Shown here in pieces: positions 6,503 to 13,583 of a stretch of DNA of 13,583 bases. Below the pieces are notes generated by a model that saw only the letters and a program-made list of their open reading frames with translations, had not been told where the DNA came from and did no database searches. The position numbers and the translations under genes are program-made. Within the stretch, counting starts at the first letter, position 1. Each line of letters begins with the position of its first letter. The stretch lies in the NCBI GenBank assembly GCA_937934355.1, contig CALGZY010000150.1:1-13583 (forward strand). The letters run 5' to 3'. The DNA comes from an uncultured Collinsella sp. (GTDB taxonomy: Bacteria > Actinomycetota > Coriobacteriia > Coriobacteriales > Coriobacteriaceae).

Positions 6503-7951
6503 TTAATGCACGAGGCGGTAGAAATTCATCGATGCCGCACCCTCGGCGTGCAGCTCCATCGCCGGAACCGCCGGCGAATAGGTACGGCTCGTAAGTGCCG
6601 CCTCGCCGTCATTTGCAAAAATCTCGACCATCGTAGTGTCCGAAAGCACGCGCAGGTCGCGAAGCTCGCCGAGCTCAATCGACCTCTGGTCGCGCCCATA
6701 GCCTTCGTCACCCATATCGAGGGTAAGCATCCCGTCCGTATAACGCACAAAGACACCCTTGCGGATTTCGAGCTCGATCACCTGGGCGCCCTCACAGGAA
6801 ACCACAAGATCAAACAGGCGGCCCGGCTCCTCAACGGTTTCACCGCCTGTCGCGCGAACGCAGTCGCCGCGCATCCCCTCAATCTCGTGCGCCGGCTGCT
6901 GACAGAGCTTACCATCGCGCATGTTCAGCTCTCTCGGCACCGTCAACGCGCACTGCCACCCGCGTGCCACCGTCGGGCTTTCTGCCGTCGCATCGGGGCA
7001 TCCCGACCATCCGATCATCAAACGCCGACCCGTAGCATCCTCAAAGGACTGCGGTGCGTAGAAATCAAAGCCGGCATCGACCATCGGGGGCATGCCCTGC
7101 CCGGTGATCTTAAAACTCGGCGCCTCCCAATCGGCCTCGATGGGAAACCACACGCACTGGTGCGGATTGCGGTAACGCCAACCATCGGCGGACACACCCT
7201 GCGGACAGCAAACGAGAATAAGCTCACCATCGAGCTCAAACAGATCGGGGCACTCCCACATAAAGCCAAACTTCTCGCCCAACTCAATGCGCGTCGCATA
7301 GCTCCAGTCCTCTAGATCGCTCGAGGTATAGACAAGCACGCAGCCGCGGTCGTCTTTCGTACGAGCGCCCAGAACCATGTAGTAGATACCATCGTGTTCA
7401 AGGATCTTGGGGTCGCGTACGTGCGTACCGATATCGTCGGGGTAATCGACCGGCCCAACAGCCACACGCTTCTTGCCCAATTCGTCGGGATTCTCGGCAA
7501 CCATATGAATTTGGTTTTGCTCACGGCCCGTCAACACGTAGTCGTAATCATCGCGGTCAAAATGCTTGACGTTGCCGGTATAGAAGTAGTGAATCTTGCC
7601 GTCGTGTACAAAGGCAGAACCAGAATACGCTCCACTCGAATCCAAATCGGAATCGGGGAACAGCACGGGGCCGTGATTCTCGTACGTCACAAAATCCTTT
7701 GTCGTCAGATGGTTCCAAAGCACTGGACCGCCATGCGCAGCATCGAACGGATCGTATTGGTGATAGATGTGATACGTATCACCGATCTGCACCAAACCGT
7801 TGGGATCGTTGAGCCAGCCAAGCTCAGGCTCCACATGGAACAGGAGCCTATCGGGGTCGGACGCGATGCGAGCCGCCGTCTCATCCTGTCCGGCTCGCCA
7901 CTGCTCATAGTCCGCGCGTGTCACCTTATTTTTTTGATTAAACATCGCCAT
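6503..7951 (-). CDS. scrB: GH32 sucrose-6-phosphate hydrolase (beta-fructofuranosidase)
   Basis: Glycoside hydrolase of 482 residues, a normal length for intracellular GH32 enzymes. It splits sucrose 6-phosphate delivered by the PTS into glucose 6-phosphate and fructose. The five-bladed propeller carries all three catalytic motifs: WLNDPNG (46-52, nucleophile Asp49), RDPK (179-182, transition-state stabiliser Asp180) and ECPD (233-236, acid/base Glu233). A C-terminal beta-sandwich begins at about 330. No signal peptide is present, which fits cytosolic action. Two ATGs are possible: 7951 has AAGG only three bases away and 7945 has it at nine, so the true start may be 7945. It is the last gene of the cluster. 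Phospho-sucrose specificity is inferred from the PTS neighbour. Confidence 0.9.
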   Translation of the reverse strand: MAMFNQKNKVTRADYEQWRAGQDETAARIASDPDRLLFHVEPELGWLNDPNGLVQIGDTYHIYHQYDPFDAAHGGPVLWNHLTTKDFVTYENHGPVLFPDSDLDSSGAYSGSAFVHDGKIHYFYTGNVKHFDRDDYDYVLTGREQNQIHMVAENPDELGKKRVAVGPVDYPDDIGTHVRDPKILEHDGIYYMVLGARTKDDRGCVLVYTSSDLEDWSYATRIELGEKFGFMWECPDLFELDGELILVCCPQGVSADGWRYRNPHQCVWFPIEADWEAPSFKITGQGMPPMVDAGFDFYAPQSFEDATGRRLMIGWSGCPDATAESPTVARGWQCALTVPRELNMRDGKLCQQPAHEIEGMRGDCVRATGGETVEEPGRLFDLVVSCEGAQVIELEIRKGVFVRYTDGMLTLDMGDEGYGRDQRSIELGELRDLRVLSDTTMVEIFANDGEAALTSRTYSPAVPAMELHAEGAASMNFYRLVH

Positions 7952-7968
7952 TGGCCTTCTCGTCTATA

Positions 7969-8008
7969 GGGAAGGACGCTCGACTCACACGAGCCGAACG
8001 CCCTTCCC
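7969..8008 (-). promoter_or_regulatory. Intercistronic hairpin between the PTS and hydrolase genes
   Basis: GGGAAGG (7969-7975) pairs with CCTTCCC (8002-8008), and an inner stem GCTCG/CGAGC forms around a 7-base loop with a small bulge. No T run follows, so it is more likely an RNA-stability or processing element that sets relative expression than a terminator. Confidence 0.45.
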
Positions 8009-8046
8009 CAAATGGACTTACCCTCAGATTACGCTGAACGGCTCAA

Positions 8047-9489
8047 CTAGAAGCTAACGTCGAAGCCAGCGCCAGCGCCCTCTTCATCGGTGGTCGGCAC
8101 GCCCTTTGCCTTGTTGTAGGCAAAGATCAAGACGATCGGCACGATGAAGGCGATGAGATTGCCAGCCACATACCACACGAGCGTCTCGGGTGTGACGATG
8201 AGCAGGCCAAGCACGCCGGTCAGACCCTGACCGATGGCGCGCACCTCAAAGAGCTTCACGAAGGCACCGCCGCAGCCTGCACCGATGCATGCGCAGATGA
8301 ACGGAATGATCGAATAGCGCATGTTTGCAGCAAAGATAGCGGGCTCGGAGATTCCGACCAGCGTCGGGATAAAGGACGACATGCAGATGTTGCGCTCTTT
8401 GGAGTGCTTCTTGTGAATGAGATACATGCCGATGGCGCCGCCGCCCTGGGCGATGATGGAAACCGACCAGATTGCCTGGATGTAGTTGAAGCCAGTCGTG
8501 GCAACGAGGTTTGCCTCGATACCCTGGATGAACTGATGCGTACCGGTAACGACGAGCGGCTGCAGGAACGCGGCGAAGACAAAGGCGCCAAAGACGCCCA
8601 TCCTGTTGTACAGGATATCGATTACGCCGGCGAGGACGTCACCGATCAGGTTGCCGAGCGGGCCGAACACGGTGAACAGGGCGACGTTAGCAAGAATCAG
8701 GGTAACGGTCGGGACAAAGACGAACGAAACGACCTCGGGGATGTACTTCTGGGCAATCTTTTCGACCTTGGCCATAAACCAGGCAGTCAGGATTGCAGGG
8801 AACACGCCGCCCTGGAAAGCAACCATGGGGATGGAGAGCGGACCAAAGTTCCAGTACTCAGCACCCGACGGATCCATAACAAACGCATTGCGGTTCATAA
8901 GACTCGGGTGAACCATGACGAGGATGCCCAGGATCGGGTTACCGCCAAAACGCTTGACCGCGCTGTACATGACCAGGACAGGCAGGTAGTCGAAGGTAGT
9001 GGCAATAATGGCAAAGAAGCTTGCGAGGTTCTTGAGGAACTCGCTGTGATCGGCGAGGCTGCCCTCCATGCCAAAGAGGCCGTTGGCAACGATCAGCGAC
9101 TTAAGGCCGATGATGATAGCAGCGCCGACGAAGGCGGGAATGATGGGAATAAAGATGTCCGAGAATACCTTGAGGACCGAGAAGAACTTGCCCTTCTTGT
9201 CCGCCTCGGCGCCCTTGACCTCGGAAGCGCTGATCTCCTTAACGCCCGTCAGAGCCATAAACTCATCGTAAACCTTGTTAACGGTACCGGTACCGAAGAT
9301 GATCATGAGCTGGCCGCTGTTGTACAGCACGCCCTTGACGCCATCGATGTTCTCGAGCTCGGCCTTGTTGTACTTGCTCGTATCCTTGAGCACCAGACGC
9401 AGACGCGTAACGCAATGCGTGGCGCCCTCGATGTTCTCCAGACCGCCGACGTTATCGACGACTTGCTGAGACACTACTTTGTAGTCCAT
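8047..9489 (-). CDS. scrA: Sucrose-type PTS permease, EIIBC component
   Basis: Protein of 480 residues in the glucose-glucoside PTS superfamily, importing and phosphorylating sucrose. Residues 1 to about 85 form the EIIB domain with the phosphorylated cysteine in GATHCVTRLRL (Cys26). After a short linker (about 86-100), residues 105-460 form the EIIC membrane domain with many hydrophobic helices and the GISEPAIF substrate-loop motif (379-386). There is no EIIA domain in the protein or the window, so phosphate must come from an EIIA encoded elsewhere. The frame starts at 9501, but GGAG lies six bases before the ATG at 9489, where family homology begins. It lies 45 bases after the GH32-like gene, with an operator-like site in the gap. 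Sucrose is inferred from the flanking GH32 hydrolase; trehalose or a beta-glucoside is less likely. Confidence 0.9.
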   Translation of the reverse strand: MDYKVVSQQVVDNVGGLENIEGATHCVTRLRLVLKDTSKYNKAELENIDGVKGVLYNSGQLMIIFGTGTVNKVYDEFMALTGVKEISASEVKGAEADKKGKFFSVLKVFSDIFIPIIPAFVGAAIIIGLKSLIVANGLFGMEGSLADHSEFLKNLASFFAIIATTFDYLPVLVMYSAVKRFGGNPILGILVMVHPSLMNRNAFVMDPSGAEYWNFGPLSIPMVAFQGGVFPAILTAWFMAKVEKIAQKYIPEVVSFVFVPTVTLILANVALFTVFGPLGNLIGDVLAGVIDILYNRMGVFGAFVFAAFLQPLVVTGTHQFIQGIEANLVATTGFNYIQAIWSVSIIAQGGGAIGMYLIHKKHSKERNICMSSFIPTLVGISEPAIFAANMRYSIIPFICACIGAGCGGAFVKLFEVRAIGQGLTGVLGLLIVTPETLVWYVAGNLIAFIVPIVLIFAYNKAKGVPTTDEEGAGAGFDVSF

Positions 9490-9510
9490 GTTCCTCTCCA
9501 TTCCCTTACG

Positions 9511-9528
9511 AAATCATAAAACGTTTTG
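9511..9528 (-). promoter_or_regulatory. Operator-like site before the PTS gene
   Basis: A LacI/GalR-type dyad with core AAAACGTTTT lies in the 45-base gap before the PTS gene. It shares the CG-centred core of the other sites of this cluster but has the diverged flank ATCATA where they have ATGTCA. Read on the minus strand, that flank is TATGAT (9513-9518), a possible -10 for an internal promoter with a poor -35. It could be a scrR-like site or a catabolite-response (CcpA-type) site. Confidence 0.45.
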
Positions 9529-9534
9529 ATGCCA

Positions 9535-10917
9535 TTACAGAGACGCGATCGTTGCATTTGCGCACTTGAGCGTACCGTCGGTGACCGTCAGTGCCACACC
9601 CTGGCCCTGCTTATTGCAGAAGCGCGCGTTAAGCGCAACATCATCGACAAAGATGGTCGCGATATCGTCGTCAACGACCAGGCGCACATGATGAGTGCCC
9701 TCGCCCTTAAAGAACAACGGACGCTCGAGGCCCATGTTGTTGACCTGGAACCACGGATACTGGGGGGCCGCCGTAAACTCGAGCTTGCCCTCACGCAGGT
9801 TGGCGCGGAACTCATAGGCAAGACCGGACTCGGCGTCCTCGGCAAGCTTCACCGAGAAGCCGGCAGCGTCACCGGCGAGCTCGATGTCGGCATCGAGCAA
9901 GTAGGTGGAGCCGGCATCCGCGGCGAGCACCTGCTCGACCTTGCCCGACTCGCAGGAAAGCTCAAAGGCCTCGACTGCCTTAGCCTCGCCAAAGGCGCCA
10001 AGCATGCTGTCGGGGAGCTTGGTGCCGAGCGTTCCGTCGGCACGCTGAACGATCTCGAGAGGCATAAAGGTGCCACCCCACAGGTAAGAGCTGGGATCGC
10101 CACCCTCGTCACGCGTAGGAACCCAACCAAAGAGAACGCGACGCTCGCCGTCAAATGCGGTACGTGCGGCATAGTACGCGCGGCCATCGAAGGAATCGTC
10201 CGCAGGAGTGATCCAAGGACCGTTGATAGAGCGAGACATGCGGTAACGGGTCTTGTTGCCATCACTGTACTCGGAGAACACCAGATACCACCAGTCGCCC
10301 ATCTTAAAGAGATCAGGCATCTCGAACATGGTGTACAGGCCCGGATTCCACCAGTCGCCCTGGAACTCCCAGGTATCCAGGTCCTTGGAGGTGAACTTGA
10401 CCAGACGACCGGTCATCAGACGCTTGTCCTCGCCCACACGCGTGCCGAGGATGAGCATGTACTCTTCGTTCTCCTCATCCCAAAGCACAAAGGGATCGCG
10501 CCAGTTGCGGTCATCGTAACCCTCCTGGGGCGGAAGCAGCGTCTCGGCGATGTTCTTCTCCCACTTGACGGCGTCGTCACTCGTTGCGTGAAGAAGAACC
10601 TGCTTCATCAAGCGTGCCTTGACCTTATCGCGATTGCAACCAGTGTAGAGCGCATGGTACTTGTCGCCCACCTTAAACACCGTGCCGGCATAAACATACT
10701 GGTCGACTTCCTCGTCGCCGCCACGCTCAAGGCTCTCGCCAAAGTCTTTGTAATTGACGAAGTCCTTGGTTGTCGCGAGTGCCCAGCCAAACGGCTCTCC
10801 GAAAGGTCCGGGGTTTCGCGTGTCACGCTGATGATAGAGATAGAACGTGCCGTCCTCGCCGTACGGCATGATGTCGCCTACCCAAATTCCCTCAGGCTGG
10901 TAATACACCTTGTGCAT
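9535..10917 (-). CDS. Atypical GH32-like glycoside hydrolase (WVGD motif)
   Basis: Protein of 460 residues with a five-bladed propeller followed by a beta-sandwich (from about 320), the GH32 architecture. The canonical motifs are altered: WVGDIMPY (12-19) replaces WLNDPNG, so Asp15 would be the nucleophile; NWRDPF (138-143) keeps the RDP Asp141; EMPD (199-202) replaces ECPD with Glu199 as acid/base. All three acidic residues are thus kept while the substrate pocket around the nucleophile differs. No signal peptide is seen. GGAAG lies six bases before the ATG at 10917. It is the first structural gene after the regulated promoter, ahead of the PTS gene. I recognise this WVGD-type group as one that occurs near sucrose and fructan genes, but I know no established reaction for it. 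Confidence 0.82.
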   Translation of the reverse strand: MHKVYYQPEGIWVGDIMPYGEDGTFYLYHQRDTRNPGPFGEPFGWALATTKDFVNYKDFGESLERGGDEEVDQYVYAGTVFKVGDKYHALYTGCNRDKVKARLMKQVLLHATSDDAVKWEKNIAETLLPPQEGYDDRNWRDPFVLWDEENEEYMLILGTRVGEDKRLMTGRLVKFTSKDLDTWEFQGDWWNPGLYTMFEMPDLFKMGDWWYLVFSEYSDGNKTRYRMSRSINGPWITPADDSFDGRAYYAARTAFDGERRVLFGWVPTRDEGGDPSSYLWGGTFMPLEIVQRADGTLGTKLPDSMLGAFGEAKAVEAFELSCESGKVEQVLAADAGSTYLLDADIELAGDAAGFSVKLAEDAESGLAYEFRANLREGKLEFTAAPQYPWFQVNNMGLERPLFFKGEGTHHVRLVVDDDIATIFVDDVALNARFCNKQGQGVALTVTDGTLKCANATIASL

Positions 10918-10960
10918 CCGAGACTTCCTTTCTCACGAGATACTAACTCGGTACAACTGC

Positions 10961-10989
10961 AAGATATGTCAATCGTTTTCATATGTCAA
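10961..10989 (-). promoter_or_regulatory. Main promoter of the sucrose operon, covered by two operators
   Basis: A perfect -35 TTGACA (10984-10989) and -10 TATCTT (10961-10966) are 17 bases apart on the minus strand. The -35 lies inside operator 10980-10997 and the -10 overlaps operator 10963-10980, so repressor binding would cover both elements. Confidence 0.65.
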
Positions 10990-10997
10990 ACGTTTTC
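10963..10997. promoter_or_regulatory. Tandem LacI-family operators at the sucrose promoter
   Basis: Two 18-base sites follow each other on the plus strand, GATATGTCAATCGTTTTC (10963-10980) and CATATGTCAAACGTTTTC (10980-10997), with a 17-bp repeat distance. Both fit the CG-centred LacI/GalR operator pattern and are probably bound by the regulator encoded directly upstream. Confidence 0.65.
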
Positions 10998-11031
10998 ACA
11001 CCAATACGTCTTTTCGCAGTTCCAGTCGTCG

Positions 11032-11049
11032 GCAAACGGTTGACATATG
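11032..11049. promoter_or_regulatory. Third, inverted copy of the sucrose operator
   Basis: GCAAACGGTTGACATATG on the plus strand is the same motif in opposite orientation, its CG centre 46 bp from that of the 10980-10997 site. It lies upstream of the -35, a position suited to a looping or auxiliary operator. Confidence 0.55.
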
Positions 11050-11101
11050 CCGGCGAACGGTCATCAGAGGCGTTTGAGGAATTCTTTTGGCACGGGATGA
11101 A

Positions 11102-12112
11102 CTACGCGGTTTTGCCCTCAATGAGTTCAACGGGAAGCTTGATATTCGATTCGGGATTATCGCCGTTAATAAGAGCGATGATGGATTGCGCCGCGAGCTC
11201 TCCGATGCGATCGATATCTTGACGAACGGTTGTTAAGTCAGGCATAAACGTCATAGTGCGGCGGGCGCCATCCGCGCCCACGACCTTAATATCGTCCGGA
11301 GCGCTCAAGCCGCGCCGCTTCATCACGTTGAGGCAGATGGCCGCCATCGTGTCGTCTCCCGCAAAGATGCCGTCAATATCGGGGTTCTCATCGAGGATCT
11401 TCGCAACGACCGCGCCCTTTTCGTCGTCGGGCTTAACGAACTCGACCTCACGGACAAGCGCGGGCAAACCGGCCTGCTCAACAACATCGAGGTAGGCATC
11501 GGTACGCTTATTGGCAGGCATGCGCATGCGGCTATTGCTGCGCAGGCACAGGATACGCCTGCAGCCGTCATTAATCAGACGGCGCGTGGCGAGCTCGCCA
11601 ATGCCATAGCTGTCACTTGCAATCTGGACAGAGCCCTCGCCAAGATCGCAGTCGATGCCAACCAGGCTCAAGCCCATCTCGGCATACGCCTCGGCACCGA
11701 TATTAAGCGAGTTGACGATGACGCCATCAACCATATTGCGCCGAAGCATATCGATATAAGAACGCTCAAGATCAGGTCGATTGGCGCTATTGCACAGCAA
11801 CATCTTAAAACCGTTTTCGGCCAGGGTACGCTCAACGGCTTGGACCGCTTGGGCATGAAACGGGCTGCTGACATAGGGGACGATCATACCTATTAGATTC
11901 AGGCGACCGTTGAGCATGGCACGGGCGATATCGTTGGGCGTATAGTTGATGCGCTTCATCGCGGCATGGACCTTATCGCGGGTCTCTTGGCTAATATAGC
12001 CGCGATTATTAAGCACGCGAGATACCGTAGTAGGCGAAACCCCCGCCACCGCTGCAACTTCCTTGATGCCAGGCTTAGCCGAATCCTTAGAACGAGCGCC
12101 CTCGCGAGCCAT
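11102..12112 (-). CDS. scrR: LacI-family regulator of the sucrose cluster
   Basis: Protein of 336 residues, the usual size of the family. The N-terminal helix-turn-helix (about 15-60) contains IKEVAAVAGVSPTTVSRVLN. The hinge helix follows (NDIARAM, 60-66), with Met66 where most members have the DNA-intercalating Leu. The periplasmic-binding-protein-like ligand domain runs from about 72 to 332. Start: the frame opens at 12133, but GGAGG lies five bases before the ATG at 12112. The gene ends 184 bases before the GH32-like gene, and matching operators lie in that gap and just upstream of its own start, indicating autoregulation. The effector is probably a sugar or sugar phosphate derived from sucrose (inferred). 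The name scrR is by context. Confidence 0.88.
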   Translation of the reverse strand: MAREGARSKDSAKPGIKEVAAVAGVSPTTVSRVLNNRGYISQETRDKVHAAMKRINYTPNDIARAMLNGRLNLIGMIVPYVSSPFHAQAVQAVERTLAENGFKMLLCNSANRPDLERSYIDMLRRNMVDGVIVNSLNIGAEAYAEMGLSLVGIDCDLGEGSVQIASDSYGIGELATRRLINDGCRRILCLRSNSRMRMPANKRTDAYLDVVEQAGLPALVREVEFVKPDDEKGAVVAKILDENPDIDGIFAGDDTMAAICLNVMKRRGLSAPDDIKVVGADGARRTMTFMPDLTTVRQDIDRIGELAAQSIIALINGDNPESNIKLPVELIEGKTA

Positions 12113-12128
12113 AGCACCCTCCCCCATC

Positions 12129-12146
12129 AACATGTCATACGTTTAC
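12129..12146. promoter_or_regulatory. Operator upstream of the LacI-family gene (autoregulation)
   Basis: AACATGTCATACGTTTAC on the plus strand aligns with the sucrose promoter sites, sharing ATGTCA-N2-CGTTT and the CG centre. It lies 17 bases before the regulator start codon. The rest of the gap up to 12260 shows no feature I can support. Confidence 0.5.
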
Positions 12147-12263
12147 ATACGAACAAAGCATACCCCAACAAGAGCGGGAAGACGGTAACAGTACAAGTAA
12201 GTAAACGACTCATCCAAATAATTAGGAGAGTTCCGCCTAAAGGGTGACTACACAGGACCCCCG

Positions 12264-12389
12264 CCGGGCCGCTTTGGGTTACTTTCCAAAACATTTCCGC
12301 AGGACGCAAAGGGCTCCGCCGCGCGAAGCGCGCAGCGGAGCCCTTTGCATGTCCGAGGACGTTTTGGGAGGTAGCCCAAACAGCCCCGG
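12264..12389. repeat. 126-nt imperfect palindrome downstream of grcA
   Basis: The outer arms 12264-12292 and 12361-12389 match as reverse complements at 23 of 29 positions. Three of the six mismatches become G-U pairs only in plus-strand RNA. Inside, 12302-12305 pairs with 12351-12354, then 12306-12319 with 12335-12348 perfectly, then CGCGC/GCGCG around a GAA loop. The element therefore folds as one long hairpin in the gap between grcA and the regulator gene. It may be a MITE-like repeat, a structured non-coding RNA or an elaborate terminator. Confidence 0.6.
12308..12346 (-). terminator. Bidirectional terminator-like core below the pflB-grcA operon
   Basis: GGGCTCCGC (12311-12319) and GCGGAGCCC (12335-12343) form a strong stem flanked by AAA and TTT on both strands, with a further CGCGC/GCGCG stem and GAA loop at the top. 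It lies some 70 bases past the grcA stop codon. The T runs are short. Confidence 0.5.
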
Positions 12390-12413
12390 CGATCCTGCGG
12401 GAGTTAAACCCCT

Positions 12414-12665
12414 TTAGAACTTGTTGTGGAAGGTACGCGCAATGACCTCGTCCTGCTGCTCCTTGGTGAGCGTGTGGAAGTTCACGGCATAGCCGGAAAC
12501 GCGGATAGTCAGCTGCGGGTACTTCTCGGGGTGAGCCTGAGCGTCGAGCAACGTCTCACGGTTGAAGACGTTGATGTTCAGGTGGTGGCCACCCTTCTCG
12601 GCGTAAGCGTCGAGCATGTGGACCAGGTTATCGGCCTGAGTCTCGGAAACTTCAGAAACCTTCAT
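12414..12665 (-). CDS. grcA: Stand-alone glycyl-radical domain of split pyruvate formate-lyase (GrcA-like)
   Basis: Protein of 83 residues that matches the extreme C-terminus of standard [23 protein letters not shown] (11-30), [20 protein letters not shown] (32-51), then the glycyl-radical loop RVSGYA (55-60, radical Gly58) and the [14 protein letters not shown] tail. It would carry the glycyl radical formed by PflA. The frame is open to 12710, but AAGGAG lies seven bases before the ATG at 12665, so that start is firm. It is 85 bases downstream of the PFL large chain, which lacks this domain. E. coli GrcA (YfiD) is a 127-residue spare part that repairs damaged full-length PFL. Here the protein is shorter and appears to be a required subunit rather than a spare, as an inference from the missing domain. 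Confidence 0.9.
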   Translation of the reverse strand: MKVSEVSETQADNLVHMLDAYAEKGGHHLNINVFNRETLLDAQAHPEKYPQLTIRVSGYAVNFHTLTKEQQDEVIARTFHNKF

Positions 12666-12688
12666 AATGTGTCTCCTTCGATCGATAG

Positions 12689-12749
12689 GCGCCGGCCGAA
12701 ACCGGCGCACTAATCAGTAATCGTTATTGTTAGTATAGCACTAACAATA
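12689..12749 (-). promoter_or_regulatory. Two hairpins between pflB and grcA
   Basis: TATTGTTAGT (12725-12734) pairs perfectly with ACTAACAATA (12740-12749), ending one base past the pflB stop codon. GCGCCGG (12689-12695) pairs with CCGGCGC (12702-12708), just before the grcA ribosome binding site. Neither is followed by a T run on the minus strand. They may protect or process the mRNA and set the ratio of the two PFL chains. Confidence 0.5.
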
Positions 12750-12750
12750 G

Positions 12751-13583
<833 letters not shown>

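Noticed and set aside
8404..9519. Plus-strand open frame of 371 codons antisense to the PTS gene
   Set aside because: Highly charged, low-complexity translation of the complement of membrane-helix codons; no family resemblance and no start signal.
9526..11043. Long plus-strand open frame of 505 codons antisense to the GH32-like gene
   Set aside because: It mirrors a well-supported minus-strand gene in GC-rich DNA, has no ribosome binding site and no recognisable domain.
12666..12750. pflB interrupted by a frameshift or sequencing error
   Set aside because: The two parts are separated by 85 bases with two hairpins, the large chain has a unique tail, and the small gene has a well-spaced AAGGAG and ATG. 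A simple frameshift would not create this.

Overview
The window reads as chromosomal DNA of a high-GC, anaerobic, fermentative Gram-positive bacterium. The gene content (pyruvate formate-lyase and its activase, sucrose PTS, YihA/EngB GTPase, DegV protein) and protein style fit a gut coriobacterium, most likely Collinsella or a close relative. That taxonomic call is inference from recognition, not from a search. Every supported gene lies on the minus strand, so the text below goes from high to low coordinates.

Right end (12414-13583): the 3' part of pyruvate formate-lyase (PFL), running off the window edge just past its catalytic Cys-Cys pair. The PFL chain stops before the glycyl-radical domain. 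That domain is a separate 83-residue gene downstream with its own ribosome binding site, so PFL appears to be a natural two-polypeptide enzyme. A 126-nt imperfect palindrome with a terminator-like core follows.

Middle (6503-12146): a sucrose utilisation cluster. A LacI-family regulator is followed by an atypical GH32-like protein (WVGD in place of WLNDPNG), a sucrose-type PTS EIIBC permease and a canonical GH32 sucrose-6-phosphate hydrolase. Five related operator-like sites lie in front of the regulator, over the operon promoter and before the permease. No EIIA and no fructokinase are encoded here.

Centre-left (1494-6405): a DegV lipid-binding protein with a structured leader, the PFL activase gene pflA (about 7 kb from its substrate gene), two palindromic repeats, a membrane-anchored class A beta-lactamase-like serine hydrolase, MTA/SAH nucleosidase (mtnN) and the ribosome-assembly GTPase yihA/engB.

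Left end (11-1489): an AT-richer accessory module, read as a toxin-antitoxin pair: a DUF3990 (ADP-ribosyltransferase-like) toxin and a C-terminal-HTH antitoxin, behind twin palindromic operators. It is flanked by a diverged second copy of the 3' end of engB (11-41 against 1490-1520, 24 of 31 identical, mostly synonymous differences). This suggests the module was inserted at, or exchanged into, the 3' end of engB.

The two most interesting points are the split PFL and the engB-tail duplication around the toxin-antitoxin module.
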